DNA of 64,000 nucleotides from Symbiodinium natans (Eukaryota; Sar; Dinophyceae; Suessiales; Symbiodiniaceae): NCBI GenBank assembly GCA_905221605.1, contig CAJNDS010002546.1, positions 1,143,044 to 1,207,043 of the forward strand, read 5' to 3'. Shown piece by piece: positions 54,311 to 64,000 of this stretch (position 1 is its first letter; each line of letters starts with the position of its first letter). The notes under the pieces were generated by a model. It saw only the letters and a program-made list of their open reading frames with translations, ran no database searches and was not told where the DNA came from. The position numbers and the translations under genes were made by a program.

Positions 54311-57300
54311 TCGTTGGTTGTTTTCGGGTGGAATGGGTTTACTCAGCATAATAACTTGGGGTGGCGCGGTTGTCGGAGAAAACTCCTCCAAATTGGAAAC
54401 ATCAAAACTGTTAAAAGCCAACAACGTGTGCTCAATGCTCAAGAAATTACAATCCGAAAAGGTGGTTCAAACAATATTCGAACCAGATCACAACATGCCT
54501 TAGTCTCCGGATTTCCCCCAAACCCGAAGCGCTGGTCCCCCAAGCAACCGCAGCCTGTCGCAGAATGGCCTATCGTTGCTTTTGTCTCTGGCAAAGGGGC
54601 CCCTACTATAGTTACTAGCCAACTGGACATGTTCTCTTTTGCAGATCGCCTACCTACTGCTACTAGAGTTCCTACATGCTGGATGGATCTTCGAATTGCT
54701 TGCTGACAAACAATGCGGACCGTATAGACATGGTTTAGATAAGACTTCTGGTGATGTTAGTTTAGGGTGGGCTGTGGAAGAATTCTGCTAGGAAGAGGGT
54801 CAGAAACTTGAGGGCCAAGCGACGCTCACTTCTGACTTCTGCGAGGCTAGCCGCCAGCTGCTGGAAGATATCTTGGCCGCCCCAAGCTCAGCGTGAGGGC
54901 AGGCGGTCACGTGTAAGCAGTCATACTTGGGACACTTGTTCGACCTACCTAGCTCCCGCTCAATACACCGGTTGAAATTTCAGGGACCTCCCCCCCACCC
55001 CAAGGATCTTGAGGGGTCCGCGCTGCTGATGCAACCTGCGAGGTCGTTGGGTTGGACAAGCCGCTGCTTCCAGACGCGAGCGCCTTCGACTGCTCCAAAA
55101 CGCAGGGCTGTTGCTTTGGAGGGTTTGCAACGTGCGGGATTTCGTTGGCGAAATGTCCAACATTCAGCCCAGCATTTCAAACAACAGGTTCGTTCGGTGT
55201 AGCGTCCAACAATCCAGCCAGCATTTCAAAAAGAATGTTTCGCGTGAGTTTGTCGTTTGCGTTGGCAGAATCATTGAGCACGAGGATTCACGGCGTTGCG
55301 TCCCCGCCCAAAAGCCCCAGGGAAAGATTCACTTCGAGAAGTCACGTACGATATCAATACAAGTGCATATTAGGGTTCTGGGTTTAGGCTCAAAGAAGCA
55401 GAGTCTCGATGTCCTTGAAGGTCGAGTATGTCGAAATTCGCGGTATGTGACACGGTCGTCGGGACGTCTGGGGCGCTTGGAGAACTATTTTGGAGAGGTG
55501 CTCTTTTGACCACTGGCGTGTTGTTTTTTGTCGCGAGCCCCCAATGTGGTCTCTCCACATTCATCCCTGGAAGAGGTAAACGAGAGATGGTTTGAGAGCG
55601 GCTGGGCGCTGCGCCCCCTTCAACGCTGCTGAAAGAGGTAAGGGTGGTGAGCGCGGGGTAGGGGTAGGTCGGGCATAGGGTGGCGGTAGGGGGTAGGGGG
55701 GAAAGCCTTCACCACTGTTGAGACGCAGGGTGGATTTGGGTTTCAGGTGTAGAAACATTTTGAATGAGTATCTTGTGGGACGTGTCGCGTTTGGGAGGGC
55801 GCTTGAGAAGGATGCTCGGAGTTGCTCGCTGTGGCATGCTACAGGATAGGTCTCAGAGACTTCATGTACATTCGCATCACGCCGCGTGCCTTGTTTTCGT
55901 GCTGTAGTTTAGAATCGTCACGCTAATCAGCTAGTCTTTGGTCGAAGTTTTCTGAAAAATATGTCATTTAGGGGAATGCATTTGTTTCGGGTCGGTTTGT
56001 TTTGAAGCAAAAATGCAGTTCGTCTCCCTGCAACTGCGGGTTGGAATCTTAGCCAAGCTCATCCGTCTGATGTTGCTCCTATTGATATTTGATGATGACA
56101 GCGCGCTGGCCTTCCATCATGCGGTTCGGAGCTGCCACGTGGACCCACATGCCGTACATAAGCAAAAACGGGGGCTGCCAAGCCGTCCTCAGATGCAGCA
56201 CCCTCAGCCCCGCCTGTGAACATCCAGACACCACAATGCGACAACCACATGTGCTCCGCTCAACCTGGTAACCTCTTCTCTGCTGATACGCCGCGGCAAT
56301 GTCACGGCGAGATGCCAGTTGCGGCAACAGGCCAGGGCCTCGTGCAAAGGGGGCTTTTGCAAGGCTGGCTTCTTGCATTTTAGAGAAGAAGCTGGGCATT
56401 GGGCTCGAATACGTGGGCACCTAGTTCAATCGTTTGGATCCTTCCGCAAGCCGTGGTTTCATGCGCATGTCGTGCCCAGTGGTTTGGCACAAGGAATGCT
56501 CGTGAATGGCCATGGCAAGTTCCATAACGGTGACACAGGGGCTTCCTTGCAATCTTGGCCGATAAGTTTGCACTTCTACTGTGACTTGCCTCTGGGACCG
56601 TCTCGTGTGCTTTCCTTCGGGGGCCTCAACCCTAAACCCTAAACCCTTGCGAATGCTAGGAGCTGAAGACACTCCGAATGTTGCTGCCGAGGCCTACGAA
56701 GACCGCGGGGGCTCGCGTTCGCAAGAAGTCTCGAGCTAAGATTTCAACATGGTGTGGGTGATGCATTCCTGAATCCCCCTTGATCCGCGTTCGAGCTAGA
56801 TGCACCCAGCACTACGAGCGACCAGCGAGAACATGCGAGAAGTGTCTGATGCGCCAGCCAGGGCAATGGGGCGCATGACGGATAGGAGGCATGTGACGTC
56901 TCCGCGCTTGCGCTCTTCACCCAGCTACGCTGCAGGGCTGTCAGGAAGCTAGCCACGTGCAGCCTTGGTGAAACATGCTGCAATCTGCTACAACCTCCGA
57001 AGGATTCGCATGTGTTGCCTTTTTCCCACCCAGGAGTTCAAGGACAAGATGCCCGTCTCCCGGTCTCAGGGCTTGCGCGGGTACCATCGGGTACCAGGGT
57101 CCAGGGCCACGGAGTTTACAGGGGTTCAGCAGATCTTGACGCTCCAGCGGTTCATGATCTCCTTGGGTTTCATGGGGTTGAGGGCTGTGGCCAAAGGCTT
57201 GTGTGCCAGGAAGTATAGACCTTGCGCACTCATGGACCAAGCGCAGTTGAGCTTCGTTCATCCCGAAGCCTCAGCAAAGCCCTCTGAAGCTTTGCGGTTT

Positions 57301-57432
57301 GGATCCCAACATGCACGGCACAAGCTCATAAAAGCTGTCATAAGGCGGTGCAAGGGCTTCCCATGCTTCCCATGCTTCAGCTAGGCAGCCCCTCCTGCGC
57401 CAACCCTGAGCCGCGTCAACCTGAAGTTTGGT

Positions 57433-57655
57433 AGAAGAATGGTAATAATCGTGGTAAGAATAATGACAATAAGAATGATGGTAAGAGTGGGTAATACTGA
57501 TAGTAAGAATGGCAATAAGAATGGTAGTAAGACTTATCATAAGAATGATACGAAGAATGAGAATAAGAATAGTAGTCATGATAGTAAGAATGGTAATGCG
57601 ATTGCTAAATAAGCATGACAGCTAGAATGATAACTAGAATGAGAATCGTAATGAC
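57433..57655. repeat. AT-rich minisatellite, AGAATGRTAAT-like units
   Basis: Irregular units of 10-16 bp built on AAGAATGGTAATAA and AAGAATGATA. The composition differs strongly from the GC-rich flanks. Confidence 0.85.
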
Positions 57656-57790
57656 AATGGGTTGTAACCGGTGGGACGACGTGGGATGTGTCACGGCGGG
57701 GTTTCTGCGGGGATTGGCAGCTTCAGAGCCGCCACGGAGTATCTTGTGAAGAGTGCCGGGGCCGCGTAGATGCAACTCAGTAGTAGAGTA

Positions 57791-57892
57791 GGTAACCTTT
57801 AACCTTTTTTTGAGGTAGTAGAATCCCCTTATAATCCCCTTATAATCAATCCCCTTACAATGCCCTTATAATCCCAAAGGTGAACCTTTAAT
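57791..57892. mobile_element. Introner-like element between genes
   Basis: Its left end GGTAACCTTTAACCTTTTTT resembles the start region of intron 1 of the hydrolase-transporter gene (near 20192). GGTAACCTTTAA and GGTGAACCTTTAA lie at the two ends as direct repeats. The interior repeats CCCCTTATAAT four times. 57893-58261 shows no gene. Confidence 0.5.
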
Positions 57893-58261
57893 TCCCCCAG
57901 GTTGCTGGACAACTGGTACCCCAAGCTTTTCTGCTGGGAAGGGTGGTTCTCTGATCCAGGCTTCGCAGCTGAAGATCAAAGAGGAGAGCTGCTGATGGGC
58001 TCGAGAAGGCCCGGTACTGGCCAGCATCATTGCTCAGACGAACATGGCGGAGCTATCCAGACGAATAATTGATGGCAAACCGTTTCATCATGTCTGAGCT
58101 CATTTGAAGTCATTGCATGCTTAGACGCCCAATGCTACACTCTGCAGCGGCTTAAACCTGGCACTTCTGAAGCCATTCGCAGAGATCAAGTCCGAACTCT
58201 CTCCCCCTTAATTAGAGCGAACAAGCCGCTCGCTCAAAGCGCCCCCAGCATCATCAAGACC

Positions 58262-60256
58262 ATGGCCAGCTCGTCTACACTTCCAGTCATCAAAGGCTCC
58301 TCACCAACTCGCTCTTTGAGTGTAGCGGTGGCTGAACAAGAGGCCTCGCTCGTGCGACAGGTGGAGCATTGGCGCCAGATGTACTTGGACGCCGAGGCAT
58401 CCGTTACTCAAGCCAGGGCTGATGAGGCACTCCTGCAGAAACAGCTGTGTGGTGTGCTCGAGCGAGAGCGTTTGCTGGCTTCAAAGAATTTGGAGCTTCG
58501 CTGCGCCTCGCAAGCCAAGCAAGCGGATGAAGAGGAACAAGCCCGGCAAAAGGTTGCGCTTTGCGAGCAACTCAGCAGCGCGCACGTGATGTTGCACCGT
58601 AAGGAGGAAGAGCTGCAAGACAGTCGGAGGCAGTCCATCAATCGAGGCGAGCAGGTGGAAAAGTTGAGGGATCATCTTCAACAGAACCTCTTTGACATGA
58701 AGCAACACAAGGCAATGAAGTCAGAAATCGCTGACCTTCGAGAGGAGCTGGAAGCGTCCTTGAAGAAGATTGGTGCAAAAGAGCACCTTTGTGACACCAT
58801 GGATCAGGAGCTGAAGTTGTTGCGAAGTCAGCTGGCGGCAAAGGAGGTAGAGTTGGCCCAGTCGAAAGGAGAGCTGAAGAAGAAGACTGCCGAGGCCGAG
58901 CAGCAGAGCAAGTCCCTCCAGCGGGAGCTCTCGGACGTGCAAGCACAACTCGATGCATCTCTGCAGAAGATGCCGAAGAAGGAGCAAGAACTGCAGCGGC
59001 TTCAGGCGCAGTTGGTCGAGAAGCTGGGTCAGAATTTGTTGCAGAATCGTTTTTACTATTTTTCAGAACTTAATCCCATAAAAGGAGCATGAAAGTGATC
59101 CTTCTTGAATCGTACCCCTCAACGACAATGGTGCCGGAAAGAGGGCCTAAACCCTAAACCCGAAACCCTCAATAATATTCAATAATTGTGCAGGAAAGAC
59201 GGCCAGCTCCAAAAGCTGCAGAAGGGCCAGGACGCCACGAACGTGGAGCTGGCCGAACTTCGCGGCAGGTTGGAGGTCGCTTTGGAAGACTGCGCCGCCA
59301 AGGACCACCTAGGGTTGTATCAACGTTAGAAAACCCTCTAAATTTTAGGGTGTTTTCACGTTAAAAATCACCCTTTCAGGCTTGTTTTGAACGGGAAAAG
59401 AAAACCCGAAACTGCTCCAAACGAAGGAGCTCGAAGTGGCGAAGCTCAAGGATGACCTTGCCAAGGAGCACCTTAGTTAGGCCCTTCATTGGGAGATTTT
59501 GTAGTTTTGCGGTATTGGGGTTTGAGAGGATAATTATGTAGGAATAGTTCTTATCAGAGGGTCTTATGGACCATCCGAGGCACGATGCCTGCAAAGCAGC
59601 TGTGTCCGAGAACAGCGGTTTACGGTCCAGCTCTCAGTCGGTAAACTGCCAGCAAACAGGGAGGCTTGTGGAGAGCGTGCCGAGGCTGTGTACATGTAGA
59701 TGCGCACATGTATACATATGCATCATCTCTCTCACTCTCTTGTGTTGATGTGGGTGTTTTTCATGAGAGCGAGAGCTTTTCTGGAAGGCAGATCTGCTGC
59801 GACAAGCTGAGCGAGCTCGGGGAGCAGGAGGTGAAGCACCAGAGGCTCGTGACGCTGCTGGAGGCCGAGAAGGACATGTGGCTTCAGAGGCGTGACCGGG
59901 GATGTTAAACCTTATACTAACAGCTCCTTAATAGGGATTAGAAGTTCCTTAATAGGGATTTTAAGCTCCTTAATCGGCACTATCAGCTCCTTAACAGGGA
60001 TTATACTAAGGGGGATACTCTAAAGGGGAGCATCCCGAGGAGTGACCATCTGGAGAAGGCCAACGCTCGTTTGCGAGTGGACTTGCAGAAGAACCTGGAC
60101 GTGGCTGAGGCAGAGATGACTTTGACACCGACGCCGCCACCCCGACGCCCATCCACGGCGGGATCATTTCGTGACAGGGTTGGCCGGACCCTCCTTCAAC
60201 ATCGGGTGTGCGAGGGCAAGACGAGGAGCTTTGATGCGGAAGAAAGGGAGGCTTGA
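58262..60256 (+). CDS. Coiled-coil protein in five exons
   Basis: Exon 1 58262-59022, exon 2 59194 to about 59311, exon 3 about 59400-59474, exon 4 about 59785-59889, exon 5 60040-60256. Junctions 1-2 and 4-5 are GC-AG and keep frame. The product is almost wholly heptad-repeat helix rich in Glu, Lys, Gln and Leu, with a recurring phrase close to AKEHL or AKDHL at the end of exons 1-3, then a short Pro/Arg-rich C-terminal tail (TPTPPPRRPSTAGSF). This resembles structural coiled-coil proteins of centrosomes, flagella or cortex, but no specific family can be named. The introns carry a telomeric block, an inverted repeat, a family H module and a TIR/TSD element. Exon 3 borders are approximate. 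Confidence 0.75.
59023..59193 (+). other. GC-AG intron holding telomeric units
   Basis: GAGAA|GCTGGG...GTGCAG|GAAAG keeps the coiled-coil frame. Within it, 59148-59169 is CCTAAACCCTAAACCCGAAACCC, a short telomere-like block close to the acceptor. Confidence 0.75.
59322..59362. repeat. Inverted repeat within an intron
   Basis: AACGTTAGAAAACCCT and AGGGTGTTTTCACGTT pair around a 9-bp loop. It lies at the left end of the intron between exons 2 and 3 of the coiled-coil gene. Confidence 0.65.
59541..59579 (+). mobile_element. Introner-like 3' module (family H), copy 3
   Basis: GGAATAGTTCTTATCAGAGG, then GTCTTATGGACCATCCGAG, followed by G. It matches 259-297 and 33731-33767. It lies between exons 3 and 4 of the coiled-coil gene. 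Confidence 0.5.
59890..60039 (+). mobile_element. Intron made by a TIR/TSD element (family F, copy 3)
   Basis: The intron is GC-AG (CAGAG|GCGTGACC...CCCGAG|GAGTGACC), 150 bp. GAGGCGTGACC (59887-59897) and GAGGAGTGACC (60037-60047) are direct repeats matching at 10 of 11 bases. Between them GGGGATGTTAAACC and GGGGAGCATCCC form inverted ends. AGCTCCTTAATAGGGATTA is repeated about four times inside and recurs in the loose element at 49185. Confidence 0.8.
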
Positions 60257-61531
60257 AGATACTTCAGGACTTGGAAGGACATGTTGAAGGCATTTTGAAC
60301 CTTCTTGATGCTTCGTACGCCTAAGGCACGAGCTTCAGAATGTTTTTACTACGTTGCCCCCTTGTACAGTTAAGTGGCTGTGACTGGACACGTGTGCTTT
60401 GGCCCGTGTGTTGTGTGCGAATGGCAAGATGCCCGTTCGTTGCACTGCTTGACCGGCAGCGACCGCAGCTGGTCAATCAGCTTTTTGGCTTGGGAGGTTG
60501 CACCCTTGTGCTGTGACAACGTCAGCAGCTGCGACCTTTCAGATCAGTTAACACTTGCAGACATCGGCGAAGACGGACTGCAATCAAGCACAGTCCCCTC
60601 AAAAAGGATTGCTGCTGAGTTGTTTCTTTTTGTTGTTGCAGATGGGCCAGTGAAGATCAGAAAGATCATGCTGAATGCTTACAATGCTTACAACCTGCCA
60701 TAACATGCTTACACATCACCGGCAGGTGAGAGCTGCATTGGAAGACCTGCGTCGTGGAGGCGAAGAGGGACAGTTTCATCGGAGCCTGTTGACTTGTACC
60801 TGCTGCTACCTGCCACCTCAACTACCTCAATCTACCTCCGACTCGTACCTTTCCTACTTGATTGCATCCGATGCACCTGGTCTCAATCAGCCTGTTGGCT
60901 AGGCCAAACTGCGGTTGCCTCAGCTGCCTGCCGACTCCTGACAATGTATCCTTGTGCCTACCTGCAACCGACTCCTTACAGCCTACGACCTATGGCCTGC
61001 TACCTGATACTTAGTGCTTCCTCCACTCTGCTCGCAACCGATTTAAACATGTTACTTCATAGTCGCTTGCACGCTGCAATCTTGCAGAGATTGCTTCTGC
61101 TATAACCGTGCTTCACTGTGGCTTCTAACCCCTGCTACCAATTACCTGCTACCACTCTTCCACCTGATTCCCTACCATTCATTGCCAACTTTTTTCCTGC
61201 TCCGCAGACGAAGGTTAAAGTTAGAGGTGAACAACAACTACGGTGTACAGTGTACATGTGCAAGGCACCGTGAAGGCCCCAAAGGCCTAGACTGTAGTGC
61301 TCCGTCAAGCAGTATTTAGTACTCTCCGCCCTTGAGGGCTCGTAGCGACCAGGACTTGTTTTTGTGGCAGCGGGCGTGTTTCAAAGTAATCATTTGGCAT
61401 GTACCACTTGGTGTTTCCTGGTTCTGTCACCGATTGCGCCATCAGAATCAAAAAATCTTCGCGACCAGCATGTGAGCGCACTCATGTGGTATGTCACTGT
61501 TCAGCAAAGGCCTTGGATGGACAGTGCTTTG

Positions 61532-61627
61532 ACCTAAACCCTAAACCCTAAACCCTACAACCTAAACCCTAAGCCCTAAACCCTAATCCCTAAAACCCAA
61601 AAACCCCTAAAACCCTAAAACCCTAAA
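61532..61627. repeat. Interstitial telomeric array, degenerate, C-rich strand
   Basis: CCCTAAA units with CCCTACAA, CCCTAATC and CCCTAAAA variants. Confidence 0.85.
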
Positions 61628-63321
61628 GCAAATTGTGGTTCCTGTGCCTTGGTCCTTGTGTGGCGCAAATCCTGCATGGGTCATTTCGTTTTTGAGCATC
61701 AAGCTGGATAGGGAATCGGATGCCAGATCGATGTCGAAGCGTGCCAACGCCAACGCTGCCGCGAGGTACTGAGCTCGTATAAACAGACTTGGGGTTTGGG
61801 GTTTGGGCGATGGGTTCTCAGACGTTTTCTGGGAAGAGCCCTGAACCGGTACGACTTTGAGCAGCTCCCCGCTGTTCTGAAGTCCACCAGAGGCCCTTCC
61901 GTGAGCACATGTCCGGCTTGACAAGATGAGAAACTCGTACTTTTCAGAAGCCCGCATGAGGTGGCCAGCGACTTCTGCTGTAGCGGCCTTGCAGTGTCCC
62001 CCTCGAACTCCACGAGAGCTCAACCCATGTAGGGCCTCCAAATTCAGAAAAATGCAGTCCTTGAAATCGAGTTCCAGTCACGTAGGGGCCTAAGGGCATT
62101 GCGTCCAGCACTGGTCTGCGGGAGACCCCCAAGATCGTGGCACGGCATCCCCACATCTCAGAAATGTCCAGCTTCCACCTGAATACAGGTGGAAGATCTC
62201 TCTGCTGACCAGCATCGTGCTGAATACTCGGGACCTTTTGGGACAATCTGTGAGGTAGCTCGTGGGCGTACCCCAAGACTTCCTTAACCGACGGGTATGC
62301 TTCTGTTGCATCCCTTGGCTTCAGATGGCATCCTATTGATTCTATGGCAAATGATGGTCAGAAGCAGGGAGTCCCCCAGTCGCTTGAACTTGTGAGGGCG
62401 GCTCCAAAAAGATGCTGCCGTTTCAGCTTCTGAGTGGAAACTCAGGTCTTACATGGCCTTCGTTTGCATTCTTTACTTGGTGACTAGTTGTGCTTAGAAG
62501 GAAGCTCCACAACCTCTTGCTTCCAGGTGGCCGGCATTTCCCCTCCTTTTCCACCAGGAAGGAAGGACGCTCACCCTCAAGCGTGATGCCCGGCAGACTT
62601 CTTGCTGCCTTTTTTTGTTGCAAGCAGACATGTCGCCTGCGTGTGGAATTCGCTGCCTAGGATCTCCAAAACGGTGGCCTTCCACAGGACTCTTCTTCGA
62701 AGTGGGTACTCTCGAGGTTCCTTTTGCTTTGTGTTGTCTTGCTCCGTACATGGACTGCTCAAGTGTGTAGATGTAGCACATCCAGTCAGGGAGCCTTATG
62801 AAATCTGACTTCCACACAGGTGTTCCATGTCGATCGTTAGCCGAGTTTAGTGTGCCAGTTAGGACTGCATACAGAGATCGCCCAGCTAGACTTGATACCC
62901 GGAAGAGAATTGCTGTGCGCGGGCTATTTGCTACGGAGCGTTTTTGTTGTGGACGTGGGTTGGGGGGGGGTTTGGTCTAGGAGGCGACAGGGGCAGTTGT
63001 CACAGAAAGCAGTGTCCTCATGATCGGCTACTTAGGGTTTGGAGTTTAGGCTGTCATTTTAATTCGGTTGAACGTGTAGGGCGAGACTGCAAGTCATGAA
63101 CCTGGTCATCCGTGGCATTAGTGTCGTGTGGCCGGTGTATGCTGGTGTGTCAGGATTCAGGATGAAAATTACCCTAAACCCGAAACCCTAAAGAGTAAAC
63201 CCTAAAAAGGTAGAAGTGCAGTCGTGTCGATCCATGAAGCCTCCGAGAAACCTCATCCACAGGGACGCTTGCCCAAAATTTAGGTCCGGCGCCCTTTACG
63301 CACCTTCATGTACAGCGCTGT

Positions 63322-63375
63322 ATTTAGGGTTTAGGGTTTAGGGCTTAGGGCTTAGGGCTTAGGGTTTAGGGTTAG
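63322..63375. repeat. Interstitial telomeric array, G-rich strand
   Basis: TTTAGGG units with three CTTAGGG units in the middle. Confidence 0.9.
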
Positions 63376-63469
63376 TTGAACAATATGTGGACGTCTTTTG
63401 CGACAAGCGCTTTTGCCCACCCCAAGCCTTTGAAGCGCTTTCCCATTCCCGAGCATCCCTTTTTGGATT

Positions 63470-64000
<531 letters not shown>

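Larger units (their letters stand above)
52142..57790. other. Long stretch without a supported gene
   Basis: More than 5 kb of unique sequence with only short open frames. It contains a GC/TG/GGTT compound microsatellite (54152-54310), the second copy of a dispersed repeat (57225-57315), a few CCCTAAA units (56630-56646) and a GTAAGAATGGTAAT-type minisatellite (57433-57655). Confidence 0.5.
60257..63471. other. No gene supported
   Basis: 3 kb with only short open frames. TTGTACAG occurs about 110 bp after the coiled-coil stop codon. Telomere-like stretches occur at 61532-61627, 63172-63207 and 63322-63375. CTACCTG-rich sequence at 60790-61180 is low complexity. Confidence 0.5.

Overview
The window reads as nuclear DNA of a dinoflagellate, probably a suessialean or symbiodiniacean type; the exact species cannot be told from sequence alone. 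The evidence is: (1) every recognisable gene lies on the + strand, a unidirectional gene block; (2) relicts of the dinoflagellate spliced leader (3' part GCCATTTTGGCTCAAG) sit just upstream of several start codons; (3) many introns are GC-AG, with one GA-AG, in an AG|G context; (4) TTTAGGG-type telomeric repeats are scattered through the interior; (5) short inverted-repeat elements of the introner kind form introns in unrelated genes.

Layout. 1-2430: degenerate telomeric repeats surrounding the 3' exons of a BCS1-like AAA ATPase. 2790-26430: a cluster built around self-sufficient cytochrome P450-reductase fusions. Two are near-identical, intron-free and membrane-anchored (2880-6482, 22199-25801). 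Between them lie a secreted gene whose N-terminal half resembles a delta-endotoxin helical bundle (about 8683-11885), a chimeric P450-reductase gene with three introns (13473-18041) and a nucleoside hydrolase-MFS transporter fusion (18572-21451). A shared 3'-flanking module follows four of these genes. 27093-30243: secreted HYR-repeat adhesin-like protein with 522-bp internal repeats. 30244-35850: mostly non-coding, with a short plastid-leader-like ORF and pieces of a multi-exon gene. 35853-38064: membrane protein with RCC1-like repeats, interrupted by one in-frame TAA. 40241-40747: dual-specificity-type phosphatase. 42222-44101: Rieske oxygenase related to pheophorbide a oxygenase. 46034-48652: secreted right-handed beta-helix protein. 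48653-58261: nearly gene-free apart from two small exons. 58262-60256: coiled-coil protein in five exons. 60257-64000: non-coding, ending in a long TAG trinucleotide array that runs off the window.

The most notable signal is how genes here are built. Some genes look like retroposed spliced-leader mRNAs (intron-free, leader relict upstream). Others are cut by small TIR/TSD elements, several of which recur as introns of different genes or lie loose between genes. Telomeric repeats also fill introns. The P450 cluster adds domain shuffling, with two unlike P450 heads on one nearly identical reductase, and a salvage-enzyme/transporter fusion.
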